A stretch of DNA of 31,004 nucleotides from Deltaproteobacteria bacterium (GCA_016193385.1 JACPSF010000181.1:1-31004), one strand, 5' to 3'; counted from the stretch's first letter, positions 7,537 to 15,698 are shown. Numbers and translations are program-made. The notes: a model not told the origin generated them from the letters alone.

Positions 7537-8244
7537 ATGTACTACCAGACTAGAAACGTGATGTTCGGTGGCGGCTCCGTTACTCCGGCCATCAAGTTCT
7601 TGCTGATCGCCAACGTTGCCGTCTTCGTCCTTCAAACGTTTACAGACTACCGAATGATCAGATTGTTCGGCCTTGTGCCGGATTTAGTCTTGCACAATTT
7701 CTATGTTTGGCAGCTCTTTACCTACCAGTTTCTCCATGGCGGGCTTTTTCACATCTTGTTCAACATGCTCGCCCTTTGGATGTTCGGGTGCGACCTGGAG
7801 CGCCGCTGGGGCACGCGGTTTTTCCTTCGCTACTACTTTGTTTCGGCGATCGGCGGGGGCATCTTGAACACGGTTTTTCTACCCAACCAGATCGTTCCGA
7901 GCATCGGGGCCTCCGCGGGAATTTACGGAGTCCTTCTGGCCTATGGCCTGATCTATCCCGAGCGCATCGTTTACTTCTATTTTCTGTTTCCCATCAAGAT
8001 GAAGCATTTCGTGATGCTTATCGGGGCCATTTCCCTTTACTCATCGATCGTGGCGAGCCAATCGGGGATCGCCCATCTCGCTCATCTGGGAGGGATGGGT
8101 TTTGGCTATGTCTATCTGCGCTGGGGAAATCCCTGGGCATGGGCGAAAATTTATCTGGACAAGTACCGTCTTGCCCGCCGCCGCAGGCGCTTCCGCGTGA
8201 TCAGCGGGGATAAAAACGATGACTCCAAGCCGACGCTTCATTAG
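7537..8244 (+). CDS. rhomboid-family intramembrane serine protease
   Basis: A 235-residue membrane protein with six hydrophobic segments. Conserved landmarks are YQFLHGGLFHILFNMLALW (about 63-81), where the HG and N residues form the oxyanion and loop-1 region. The catalytic serine region is SIGASAGIYG with S126, and the catalytic histidine is H183 in AHLAHLGG. The usual Gly after the active Ser is Ala here. Rhomboids cut membrane proteins within or near the bilayer. A basic C-terminal tail (about 210-235) faces the cytoplasm. Start ATG 7537 has AGGAG almost adjacent, so ATG 7561 (M9) remains possible. The substrate is unknown. Confidence 0.9.
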   Translation: MYYQTRNVMFGGGSVTPAIKFLLIANVAVFVLQTFTDYRMIRLFGLVPDLVLHNFYVWQLFTYQFLHGGLFHILFNMLALWMFGCDLERRWGTRFFLRYYFVSAIGGGILNTVFLPNQIVPSIGASAGIYGVLLAYGLIYPERIVYFYFLFPIKMKHFVMLIGAISLYSSIVASQSGIAHLAHLGGMGFGYVYLRWGNPWAWAKIYLDKYRLARRRRRFRVISGDKNDDSKPTLH

Positions 8245-8360
8245 TCTAGCTTAGCCGGCCAATCGCCGTGTTCCAGCCAAATCGCCGCCACGACCGCATG
8301 AGAAACGCCGCAACCGGCTTCAGCGCCACGCTCTTGGAAAGTCACCTCGGGCTTGATAGT
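8241..8360 (-). pseudogene. possible C-terminal gene remnant
   Basis: Minus-strand codons from 8360 to the stop at 8241-8243 read like protein, including GAEAGCGVSHAVVAAIW and a final LDstop. The frame is closed upstream by a TAG, and only a GTG at 8345 could start it, giving 34 residues. It overlaps the rhomboid stop tail to tail. I do not recognise the family. Confidence 0.25.
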
Positions 8361-8498
8361 CTATTTATGGGTTGATATTGGTGCCTTGATCCAGAGATAA
8401 AAAGTAAGAGCCTCCCCCATCTTTGAGAAGGCTTCACGAGTTGAGGCCAAACAGAAGAACCTAAAGCGGCGCTCTGAGTGGGGATATGAAAAATGGGG
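8361..8498. other. intergenic, nothing recognised
   Basis: With the remnant to its left and the hairpin to its right this makes a 330-base gap between the rhomboid and GYD genes. I see no gene or clear promoter in it. Confidence 0.4.
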
Positions 8499-8545
8499 AG
8501 CCAGGTGCTTTTGCAGCCATTCTGCTAGGGCATACTGGCTTTTTT
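8499..8545 (+). terminator. candidate intrinsic terminator upstream of the GYD gene
   Basis: AGCCAG (8499-8504) pairs with CTGGCT (8535-8540), and the stem can be lengthened imperfectly by GTGC with GCAT. Six T residues follow (8540-8545). It could end rhomboid transcription, although it lies only 30 bases before the GYD start. Confidence 0.4.
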
Positions 8546-8574
8546 GTTCCTTGGTTTTTGGAAAGGAGACAGGT

Positions 8575-8868
8575 ATGGCAACCTATATTTCTCTGGTTCG
8601 TTTTACGGATCAAGGGATCCGCCAGATCAAGCAAACCACCGAGAGGGCTAAGGCGTTGAGCGCCATGGCATCCAAGCTCGGCATCAAGATCAAAGACACC
8701 TACTGGACGATGGGGGCATATGATGCTGTCCTTGTATCCGATGCGCCGAATGATGAGGCGATGACGGCCTTGGCGTTGAACCTGGGATCTTTGGGAAATG
8801 TCCGCACCGAGACGATGCGTGCCTACTCGGCCGATGAGATTAAGCAGATACTAGGTAAACTGTCATAA
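8575..8868 (+). CDS. GYD-domain protein
   Basis: A 97-residue protein matching the small GYD family: N-terminal YISLVRFTDQGIRQIK, a central YWTMGAYDAVLVSDAP and C-terminal VRTETMRAYSADEIKQIL. The fold is a ferredoxin-like alpha/beta dimer; the biochemical role is not established. ATG 8575 is chosen over an upstream in-frame codon at 8551 because AAGGAG lies six bases before it and the family homology starts there. It stands alone between a candidate terminator and the korA promoter. Confidence 0.85.
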   Translation: MATYISLVRFTDQGIRQIKQTTERAKALSAMASKLGIKIKDTYWTMGAYDAVLVSDAPNDEAMTALALNLGSLGNVRTETMRAYSADEIKQILGKLS

Positions 8869-8917
8869 GAAGTTCTTACGGAAAAAGTTGCATTTTGCGC
8901 CACAGAATATGAACGTA

Positions 8918-8946
8918 TTGAAGGGAACTTGATGGGATTGTAAAAT
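8918..8946 (+). promoter_or_regulatory. promoter of the 2-oxoacid oxidoreductase genes
   Basis: TTGAAG (8918-8923) and TAAAAT (8941-8946) are separated by exactly 17 bases. The start point would fall near 8953, giving a leader of about 12 bases before ATG 8965, with AAAGGG as a ribosome site. Confidence 0.5.
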
Positions 8947-8964
8947 TTCTCAAAGGGCTCAGCC

Positions 8965-10755
8965 ATGCGTAGATTTGATCTTGCGATAGCCATAGGCGGC
9001 GCTGCCGGCCAGGGAATTGCCACGCCTGGCGACATTCTGGCGCGCATCTTCGTGCGCCGCGGCCTTCACTTGAACGCCTATAACGCCTACCAATCGATCA
9101 TTCGCGGCGGGCATATTTTTCTGACGCTTCGGACAAGCGATCAGCCGGTGCACAGCTTCGGCGACAAGCTGGACATCCTGATTCCCTTAAATCAAGACAC
9201 AATGAATCGGCACCTCAGGCTGATGAGAGCCGGATCTGCGGTGCTATACAACAGCGACAAGATCAAGCCCGGCCCGGCCGCTGATGGCGTGCAGTGTTGT
9301 CCCTTTTCGGTTAAAGAGCTGGCACCCACGCTCAAGGGGGATCTGGTTCAAAACACCATAGCCTTGGGGGCGGTCCTCCGACTGATCGGAGTGGAGTTTA
9401 AGGTTCTGGAGGAAATTCTGACCCTTCAGTTCAAGCGGAAAGGCGGGGCGGTCATTGCTCAGAATGTGGGGGTCGCGCGGGCAGGTTTCGATTATGCCGC
9501 GGCTCATTTCAAGCCGTTCCCGTTTGTTCTGCCCGATACGGGAAAGAAGTTAGCCTTTTTTGAAGGGAACCAGGCATTGGCGATGGGTGGCGCTGCGGCC
9601 GGGGTACGTTTTTACTGCGCTTATCCGATGAGCCCGGCGTCCGGCGTGCTTCACTGGATGGCTCGACAAGCCCGTCAATTGGGGATCATGGTCCGCCAGG
9701 TTGAGGACGAGCTCGGAGTGATCAACATGGCTATCGGCGCCGCCCACGCCGGGTGCCGCGCGATGTGCGCTACCTCGGGGGGTGGCTTTGCGCTGATGAG
9801 CGAAGCCCTGGGGTCGGCAGCCATGATGGAGATCCCTGTGGTCTGCATCAATGTCCAGAGGGCGGGTCCGGCTACGGGCGTACCGACCAAGACCGAGCAG
9901 GGCGATCTCTGGCAGGTCATGGGCGCCGGCCAAGGAGATTATCCTCGCATCATCGTCGCTCCGACCAATATTCCCGATTGCTTCAAGACTGTGCCGCAGC
10001 TTTTCAATCTGGTGGACAAATTTCAGTGCCCCGGCATTGTGATCTCCGATCTGCTGCTTTCTGAAGGCCGGTCCAGCGTGGACCCCGCCGAGCTAGATTT
10101 TAACGTTCCGATCGACCGCGGTGCGGTCATCGGCCTAAACGGAGACTCGCCACCACCCGACGGTGACTATAAACGCTACAAAATCACCGCGAGCGGCATC
10201 TCGCCACGCGCCCTGCCGGGCACGCCGGGATACGCGCACGTAGTAGCCACAGACGAGCACGACGAGGACGGCGTGCTCATCAGCGACGAGTTCACGAATC
10301 CCAACAAGCGCCGGGCGATCCATGAAAAGCGCATGCGAAAAATGGAAGGGATTCTGCCCCTCCTGGAGCCGCCGGGACTATTCGGACCCGAGGACGCTCA
10401 GGTCACGCTGCTTGGCTGGGGTTCGACCGAAGGGGTGATACGCGAGGCGATGGAAAAACTTGCCGGGGAGGAAGGGATTGTCGCCAATCATCTACAGATC
10501 AAGTGGCTTGTACCGCTTCATGCCGACGCGATCGCTTCTATTGTTTCAAACGGCAAAAAAACCATCATCGTGGAAAACAACTACAGCGGCCAATTTGCGC
10601 GTTATCTGCGCTCCGAGACCAGCATCGTAGCCGATGGCCATATCCGCAAATACGACGGCGAACCTTTCATGCCGCACCATATCGTGGACGGCGTGAAAGC
10701 GATTCTGGCCGGCGCAGCCAGGAATTACGTGCCGGTCCACGAGATTATGGTTTGA
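8965..10755 (+). CDS. korA: 2-oxoacid:acceptor oxidoreductase, fused gamma/alpha subunit
   Basis: A 596-residue fusion. Residues about 1-185 are the gamma (catalytic-domain) part, opening with AIAIGGAAGQGIATPGD and NAYQSIIRGG. From about 195 comes the alpha part (pyrimidine-binding domain I), opening with FEGNQALAMGGAAAGVRFYCAYPMSP and containing EDELGVINMAIGAAHAG and the substrate loop CATSGGGFALMSEALG. Such enzymes decarboxylate 2-oxoglutarate or other 2-oxoacids with CoA to an acyl-CoA, passing electrons to ferredoxin, or run in reverse. The two-gene KorAB form is found in aerobes and microaerophiles. The exact substrate (2-oxoglutarate, pyruvate or branched-chain oxoacid) cannot be fixed. 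korB follows after ten bases. Confidence 0.9.
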   Translation: MRRFDLAIAIGGAAGQGIATPGDILARIFVRRGLHLNAYNAYQSIIRGGHIFLTLRTSDQPVHSFGDKLDILIPLNQDTMNRHLRLMRAGSAVLYNSDKIKPGPAADGVQCCPFSVKELAPTLKGDLVQNTIALGAVLRLIGVEFKVLEEILTLQFKRKGGAVIAQNVGVARAGFDYAAAHFKPFPFVLPDTGKKLAFFEGNQALAMGGAAAGVRFYCAYPMSPASGVLHWMARQARQLGIMVRQVEDELGVINMAIGAAHAGCRAMCATSGGGFALMSEALGSAAMMEIPVVCINVQRAGPATGVPTKTEQGDLWQVMGAGQGDYPRIIVAPTNIPDCFKTVPQLFNLVDKFQCPGIVISDLLLSEGRSSVDPAELDFNVPIDRGAVIGLNGDSPPPDGDYKRYKITASGISPRALPGTPGYAHVVATDEHDEDGVLISDEFTNPNKRRAIHEKRMRKMEGILPLLEPPGLFGPEDAQVTLLGWGSTEGVIREAMEKLAGEEGIVANHLQIKWLVPLHADAIASIVSNGKKTIIVENNYSGQFARYLRSETSIVADGHIRKYDGEPFMPHHIVDGVKAILAGAARNYVPVHEIMV

Positions 10756-10765
10756 GGAGATTATC

Positions 10766-11704
10766 ATGAGCATACCGATGGCCGAAACGGAGGCAGGGAC
10801 ACGCGGCGCGCTTGAGGGCAAAGCCGACCGCGCCAAGCTCACCGTTAAAGACTACAAGGGCAAGGTGGACCCCGATTGGTGCCCCGGTTGCGGAGACTTT
10901 GGTGTGCTGAGCGCTTTGAAGCAGGCCATCGTCGAACTCGGACTTCAACCCCATGAGGTCGTGACGGTCAGCGGCATCGGGTGCTCTTCGAACTTGCCGG
11001 GGTATATCAATGCCTACGGCATGCACACGCTGCACGGCCGGGCGCTAGCGGTTGCTACAGGGGTCCAGCTTGCCAATCACGAGCTGAAGATTATCGCCAC
11101 CGGGGGAGACGGCGATGGCTACGGCATTGGAGGGAATCATTTTCTTCACTGCATACGCCGCAACGTCGATCTTACCTACATCGTCATGGACAACCAGATC
11201 TATGGGCTGACAACCGGCCAGGTTTCTCCCACCAGTACCAAGGGGATGAAAACCAAAAGCACGCCGTACGGGAGCGTGGAGAATCCGATCAATCCGATCC
11301 CATTGGCCATTGCCGGAGGGGCGACCTATGTGGCCCGAGGATTTACCGGTCAGGTCAAACATTTGGTTCATCTCATCAAGGGTGGTATCCAGCACAAAGG
11401 CTTTGCCCTCATCGACGCTTTTAGCCCATGCGTGACCTACAACCACGACAACTCTCACGAGTTCTTCAAACAGCGTACCAGAACGCTTGAGGATATGGGC
11501 CACGACCCCGCCAACTTTAATGCCGCGATGGAGAGAGCCTATATGTGGGGCGAAGTAATCCCAATCGGTCTTTTCTGGAAGCGCGATGACCTGCCCTCTC
11601 TGGACCAGTTGGAGCCGGTTCTGGCTGAGGGTGGCCCGCTCGCCCGTCGTCCTTTGGGAGTTTCTCCCGAGATTGCCCAGTCTCTGATCAGAGAACTGAT
11701 GTAG
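10766..11704 (+). CDS. korB: 2-oxoacid:ferredoxin oxidoreductase, beta subunit
   Basis: A 312-residue thiamine-diphosphate-binding subunit. The cluster-binding and TPP regions are visible: DWCPGCGDFGVL (about 36-47), SGIGCSSNLPGY, the TPP motif GGDGDGYGIGGNHF and NQIYGLTTGQVSPTS, which is diagnostic for KorB/PorB. A later cysteine in FSPCVTYN supplies another 4Fe-4S ligand. Partner of the fused subunit upstream with a good ribosome site (GAGGAGA). No separate delta (ferredoxin-like) subunit follows. Confidence 0.92.
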   Translation: MSIPMAETEAGTRGALEGKADRAKLTVKDYKGKVDPDWCPGCGDFGVLSALKQAIVELGLQPHEVVTVSGIGCSSNLPGYINAYGMHTLHGRALAVATGVQLANHELKIIATGGDGDGYGIGGNHFLHCIRRNVDLTYIVMDNQIYGLTTGQVSPTSTKGMKTKSTPYGSVENPINPIPLAIAGGATYVARGFTGQVKHLVHLIKGGIQHKGFALIDAFSPCVTYNHDNSHEFFKQRTRTLEDMGHDPANFNAAMERAYMWGEVIPIGLFWKRDDLPSLDQLEPVLAEGGPLARRPLGVSPEIAQSLIRELM

Positions 11705-11726
11705 CGGTGGTCTTCTCCTGAAACCG

Positions 11727-12055
11727 GGCCCCCTCATCTATATTTATATTCGCTGCCTGCGAGAGCGTGAATTCGCTGTCCAGCATGCCGAGCAATATAG
11801 TCGCTATGTTCCTTCCACTTACTTCTCCAGCGTCGTTGCCCAGGAGCTTATCGTCGGCTGCGTCGATGAGATTGCCGTCCGCCGGGTGGAAAAATGTTTC
11901 CTGCCCTTTGAGCGCGTAAAAAGAATCGTTAATCCGTCTTAATCGCCCTTTCCTGCCGCCGGATCGGCGCTACGCTGGTCACGCTGAATACCCAAGACTT
12001 CGAACTCATTCGCCCATTTATCCGCTTCCGATTCAGATCGTTTCCGCATCTGTAG
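11727..12055 (+). pseudogene. decayed PIN-domain (VapC-like) gene
   Basis: Two plus-strand frames together resemble one PIN toxin. The first (about 11727-11942) gives LIYIYIRCLRERE, then YFSSVVAQELIVG and RRVEKCFLPFERVKRIVNPS and a stop. The second, in another frame (11942-12055), gives ALSCRRIGATLVTLNTQDF, the typical C-terminal PIN strand. The first catalytic Asp motif is missing from the first part, and the middle of the domain is gone between the parts. No intact start or antitoxin is visible. This covers most of the 511-base gap after korB; no other gene is seen up to 12215. Confidence 0.55.
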
Positions 12056-12215
12056 CCGGGACCCGCCATCTTTTTTCGTTGATTTGAGTGAAGCGTCCTG
12101 AGTTCAATGCCGCGCCAAATCCTATTGCAGATGCCTGCGGCGTGTAAGATGTTCGGTCCGTCCCAATCAGTGGTTCGTGGTCTCATTGCTGTGAGTGTTG
12201 CTCCGCTTGCCTGAA

Positions 12216-12599
12216 CTAGCTGTCAGAGGTGGCTTCTGGGAAACTCACTTCTGGCGGAATCTTGTCCATAGGTAGCCCTGAAGCCGCTTCCATCCGGCCG
12301 CTAAAGTTGAAGAATGATATGAGTGCAGTCGCCCCATATATTCCCTTCTGGTCCCAACCTGCCTGACGTAACGCGTCGATGTCGGGGTCGCCCACAAGGC
12401 TGGGCGTCTCGGTCAGCTCCTTCGCGTAAATCAATAGGGCACGGATTCTAGCGTCGAGATCACACTCCGGCCAGGTAGTCGCGAATTCTAGGTTGAGATG
12501 CTCATAGATTTGGCGGGCGGCCACCGCGATCTGGGGATCAGGCATAAGAACTTGCGGGATACTTAAAAGCGCACCAAACTGTGTGAAAACCCCGTTCAT
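12216..12599 (-). CDS. short AhpD/CMD-like protein, possibly truncated
   Basis: A 127-residue protein whose C-terminal 80 residues resemble carboxymuconolactone decarboxylase/AhpD-like peroxidase-related proteins: DLDARIRALLIYAKELTETP, then IDALRQAGWDQKGIY and ALISFFNFSGRMEAASGLP. Family members usually have a CxxC redox pair with a nearby His in the N-terminal half; it is not present, and the protein is shorter than usual. The first seven codons lie in the repeat at 12578-12703, so the original 5' end was probably replaced. It may be inactive as a peroxidase, or a remnant. Confidence 0.6.
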   Translation of the reverse strand: MNGVFTQFGALLSIPQVLMPDPQIAVAARQIYEHLNLEFATTWPECDLDARIRALLIYAKELTETPSLVGDPDIDALRQAGWDQKGIYGATALISFFNFSGRMEAASGLPMDKIPPEVSFPEATSDS

Positions 12600-12703
12600 G
12601 GTTCCACAAAGCTCACCATGAACGGATGGGCCCGTTGAATTTCAACTGCTTAGCCGTTTGCCCTGAGCTTCGTCGAATGGCGAATAGTATGTTTTCACAC
12701 AGT
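12578..12703. repeat. 126-bp MITE-like element with 13-bp terminal inverted repeats
   Basis: ACTGTGTGAAAAC (12578-12590) is perfectly inverted as GTTTTCACACAGT (12691-12703). Inside is a second perfect inverted repeat, CCGTTCATGG (12592-12601) with CCATGAACGG (12616-12625). A further core, TGAGCTTCGTCGAA (12664-12677), resembles the TGAGCTTGTCGAA core of the inserts at 18332 and 18441. There is no transposase. The element covers the start of the AhpD-like gene. Confidence 0.6.
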
Positions 12704-12807
12704 CTGACGGTTAGGTTAAAATTCAATAACTCAAGCCGGACACCTTCTGCGCTCTTCGAGGTCAGCCGGCGCAGCGCGGAGGGCTGCTTCAGCTTGAGCG
12801 ATTGGGT

Positions 12808-13320
12808 CTAATTCTTCCGGCCACCCAGGAAGTCAGAGGGCTTCGGCGGCCCGCCCGCCCAGTTGATGTCCCAGGCCGAGTCCACCGTGATGTAGAGCAA
12901 CGCTCCCTCGTTGGGTCTCGTCCACGCCTCGTGTACCATTTTGCTCGGCACGTAGTTCCACGAGCCTTGTCCCAACGCCTCTCGCTTGTCTTGGGACTCT
13001 ATGATGAACGTGCCCTTTACAACTGTGTGGGTCTCGTTTGCTGTATGCCAATGCTTAGGGACGTGGAAATCTTTGGGGACCCGGATCATGAGGTGCGTCG
13101 CCTTGGTGTTCGGATCGACCCGCAGTGTGGTGATCTCCGCCGACCGCTTCCCGAGTTCTGGCTGGAGCTTCTCCCACTTGAGATCTTTGAAATGTAAATT
13201 CATTGCGTGCGCCGCCGGCCCGGATTGCTCGGCCGACACAGTGGTCTGGGCCAGAATAGCTCCTCCGGCCAGGCACAGTAGTCCTGCTAACATGCAGCTG
13301 ATGGCCTTGAGTCTCTTCAT
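12808..13320 (-). CDS. secreted cupin-domain protein
   Basis: A 170-residue protein with a signal peptide (MKRLKAISCMLAGLLCLAGG, cleaved probably after AILAQ) and one cupin barrel. Cupin motif 1 is HWHTANETHTVVKG (two His, a Glu and a further His as metal ligands), and motif 2 is GSWNYVPSKMVHEAW with the last His. It should be periplasmic and bind a metal; substrate unknown. The start is 13320, where the signal peptide begins and AGGAGG lies four bases upstream; the frame is open for 20 more codons but without such support. Confidence 0.82.
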   Translation of the reverse strand: MKRLKAISCMLAGLLCLAGGAILAQTTVSAEQSGPAAHAMNLHFKDLKWEKLQPELGKRSAEITTLRVDPNTKATHLMIRVPKDFHVPKHWHTANETHTVVKGTFIIESQDKREALGQGSWNYVPSKMVHEAWTRPNEGALLYITVDSAWDINWAGGPPKPSDFLGGRKN

Positions 13321-13581
13321 AAACCCTCCTGAACAGTTACTGATGTTTACCTTCTTTCCGGCGATTCTCGTTATGTACATTCATCATGCTCTGGCTTAAC
13401 AAGCGTTGAACCGCATCTTGAGCGGAATCAAATAAGCCGCGGAAGCTTGTCTCAACCAAATTAGAAAAGACTCCCGAACCCCTTTTCCAACCGTATGGGA
13501 AGGGTTAACCTCGCCCAAGCAATCCCGGGGTCAGTACATCCACACGGTGTTGAACTTTAAGCTGAACGGTCGCTATACGGT

Positions 13582-14097
13582 CTAGGGCTCGCCAAGAACC
13601 TTGAGACCAAATCGCTGCTTAAGCTCAGGCACCCAGTCCATGAAGTGCGATTCGTGGTAGCGGCCGGCAATCGTCTCATGCTCAGGGCCGCCCGGCTTCC
13701 CACCTTTTTCGAAGAGCTCTGCGATTTCCATGAAGTAATTCTCAAAGCCGGCCGGACAGATGATCTCAAGGAGACGCGCGGGCTCAGATCCGGGATTCCA
13801 GAAAGTGTGCGGGACATTGCAGGGCTTGTAGATGTACGTGCCGGCTCCTGCCTCCGCAATCTCGTCACCGACCCGCACCCCGATCCTCCCCTGAAGCACG
13901 TAGGATAGCTCGTCCTCCATCGTGTGAGTATGCGGCGGAACCAGCCGGTACGGAGCAATCGGATGTTCGACGATCGCGAGCCGTCCCCCGGTCTGGTAGC
14001 CCCACACCTTGAAGTCGACTCCTAGACCACCCAGGTTCACCGACTTCCCTTGTCCCGGGCAAACAATGATAAGGCCTGCTTGCTCTTTCGCTTCCAC
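13582..14097 (-). CDS. cytoplasmic cupin-domain protein
   Basis: A 171-residue single-domain cupin without a signal peptide. Motif 1 is PPHTHTMEDELSYVLQG (His pair, Glu), motif 2 is GAGTYIYKPCNVPHTFWN. Residues 125-171 form a helical extension with EIAELFEKGGKPGGPE, seen in quercetinase-like and other small-molecule cupins. GTG 14097 is chosen because GGGAGG sits about seven bases upstream, while the longer TTG-started frame runs through that site. It lies divergent from the TetR gene across an AT-rich region, so TetR control is likely. The reaction is unknown. Confidence 0.82.
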   Translation of the reverse strand: MEAKEQAGLIIVCPGQGKSVNLGGLGVDFKVWGYQTGGRLAIVEHPIAPYRLVPPHTHTMEDELSYVLQGRIGVRVGDEIAEAGAGTYIYKPCNVPHTFWNPGSEPARLLEIICPAGFENYFMEIAELFEKGGKPGGPEHETIAGRYHESHFMDWVPELKQRFGLKVLGEP

Positions 14098-14314
14098 AGT
14101 TTTATCCTCCCTCCGGCCATTAATTAATTGCAAAGTTACTTACATTAATTTAAATCTGGTGTCAAGTACAGATGTTGAAATAAATGATACCTCAGAAATA
14201 TGGCGAATTTTCAAATACTTGACTACAAAACCAACCCTGCATCTCTTTTTAATTAAGCTTTGCTTCTAATTAATTTTCTTGACTTGACTTCGTTAATTCT
14301 CTAAAAATAGAGGT
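14098..14314. promoter_or_regulatory. AT-rich divergent control region, cupin/TetR
   Basis: This gap is much richer in A and T than its surroundings, with TTAATTAATT-type palindromic runs near 14120 and 14265. Two overlapping TTGACT hexamers (14279-14284 and 14284-14289) precede TAAAAAT at 14302, a weak -10, very close to the TetR start. I infer that promoters and a TetR operator lie here, but I cannot pick the operator with confidence. Confidence 0.4.
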
Positions 14315-14965
14315 ATGGCACCTAGGCGCTATAACCTGGGCAAACGTGCTACTGTCGTTGAGGAAACTCGACGGCGTATATTAGATGCTATTGTTGTCCT
14401 GCATGCTGAGAAGGGGGTGTTGGGGACTTCTTTTGACGATATCGCTCGTCGTGCTGACGTGGCGCTAGGAACCGTACAGCGCCACTTTCCTTCGCTCGAT
14501 GATATAGTCCGTGCCTGTGGTCCACGGATCGTAGAAATTACTCGGCCTCCGAATCCCCCGATCTCCTCTGGCCAATATTCTCTATCGCAGCAGATCAAAA
14601 CCCTAGTGCAAGAACTTTTCGGCTTCTACGAGAGGGTCGCTCCCTGGCTTGAAGTGGGTCGTTGCGAGAGGAAAAAGTTGCCCGTATTGGATGCTGGAGT
14701 GCGGCATCTGGAGGAGCGCCTCGAGGCGACCGTGCGGGAGTCCCTCCGGCCCAGCGTCATAGACCAACGGACATTGAAGATCGTAACGGCCCTGACTGAC
14801 TTTTATGTCTGGAAGTCTTTGTCAGACCGAGGGTTGCGAGAGGAGGCGGCAGATCTGATTAGCGACATACTCCTTTACTGGCTACGCGGAACTGTTGTAG
14901 AAGATAAGGACCGAACGTCAAGCCCTTCGCCTACATCCACGATCACCCCAGGCAGAACCCTTTAG
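14315..14965 (+). CDS. TetR/AcrR-family transcriptional regulator
   Basis: A 216-residue regulator. The N-terminal helix-turn-helix (about residues 14-63) contains ETRRRILDA, then GTSFDDIARRADVALGTVQRHF, a typical TetR DNA-binding motif. The rest is a helical ligand-binding and dimer domain; the last 20 residues are Ser/Thr/Pro-rich. It is read divergently from the cytoplasmic cupin gene and probably represses it and itself. AGAGG ends only one base before ATG, so translation may be leaderless or start weakly. The ligand is unknown. Confidence 0.85.
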   Translation: MAPRRYNLGKRATVVEETRRRILDAIVVLHAEKGVLGTSFDDIARRADVALGTVQRHFPSLDDIVRACGPRIVEITRPPNPPISSGQYSLSQQIKTLVQELFGFYERVAPWLEVGRCERKKLPVLDAGVRHLEERLEATVRESLRPSVIDQRTLKIVTALTDFYVWKSLSDRGLREEAADLISDILLYWLRGTVVEDKDRTSSPSPTSTITPGRTL

Positions 14966-15135
14966 ATCGATGCCATCCCAACCGTCGTAAGGGTCTCCTG
15001 ACCGCTTATTTGGCTGCAGAAGCATTTGCCTTTGAATTCTTTCGTTCTCCGTTCGGCTAGGATTGAACTGAATTCTCCTTCCACCAAATCAGTAGACCTA
15101 GCGTGGAAAGTGAGTTGAAGGGGGAACGATGGGTC

Positions 15136-15698
15136 TCAGGTTTCCTTAAACCCCAGGGCTTTCAGGATCTCCATGCCCTCGAGCGCGGGGAGGTAGTCCG
15201 GGTCGATTTCGAGCGACTTCTCGAACTCTTGGCGCGCCTTTTCGTACATCTTCTTTTTCAGGTAAATCCGCCCCAGGTTGAAATGCGGAAATTGGTAGCA
15301 ACAGTAGCGCTTGGTGCGCATGGCCTTTTCTAGGTAAGGGATCGCCTCGTCTTCTTTTCCCTGCTCGATCAGATAGACACCGATATCGTTATACGGATTG
15401 CCGAACTCTGGATCGATTTGGATCGCCTTTTCCGCCTCCTCGATCGCCCGCTTGTAGTCCCCCATGTGGCTGAGCGTCCATCCCAAAAGGTATAAGCCTC
15501 CGCCGTCGGTATGATCGCGATAGATTTTTCGTATAGCTGGATTGCCTCGTGATAGCGGCCCAGCATGGTGAGGAGATAGCCCGTATTATAGAGTTCCTCG
15601 GCCATCCGGGCCTTTTCTTTGGATTCCTCCACCGCGGCGGTTGCTGAGTTCGCCGCTACAACGAGGAGAAATATAAGGGCGGTGGCGAGCTTTCCCAT
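15136..15698 (-). pseudogene. TPR-repeat secreted protein, broken by a frameshift
   Basis: The minus-strand gene starts at 15698 with a signal peptide (MGKLATALIFLLVVAANSATA) and TPR helices (YNTGYLLTMLGRYHEAIQLY). After AEAYTF the frame fails; homology continues in the next frame with LGWTLSHMGDYKRAIEEAEK, then NPYNDIGVYLIEQGKEDEAI and three more TPR units to the stop at 15136. One extra T in the run of four at 15485-15488 (AAAA on the plus strand) would restore one 187-residue protein. It is either a recent mutation or a homopolymer sequence error. As a TPR protein it would be a periplasmic scaffold of unknown partner. Confidence 0.8.

Noticed and set aside
13477..13506. Hairpin between the two cupin genes as a terminator
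   Set aside because: The stem AACCC/GGGTT with inner mismatches is imperfect and no T run follows on either strand.
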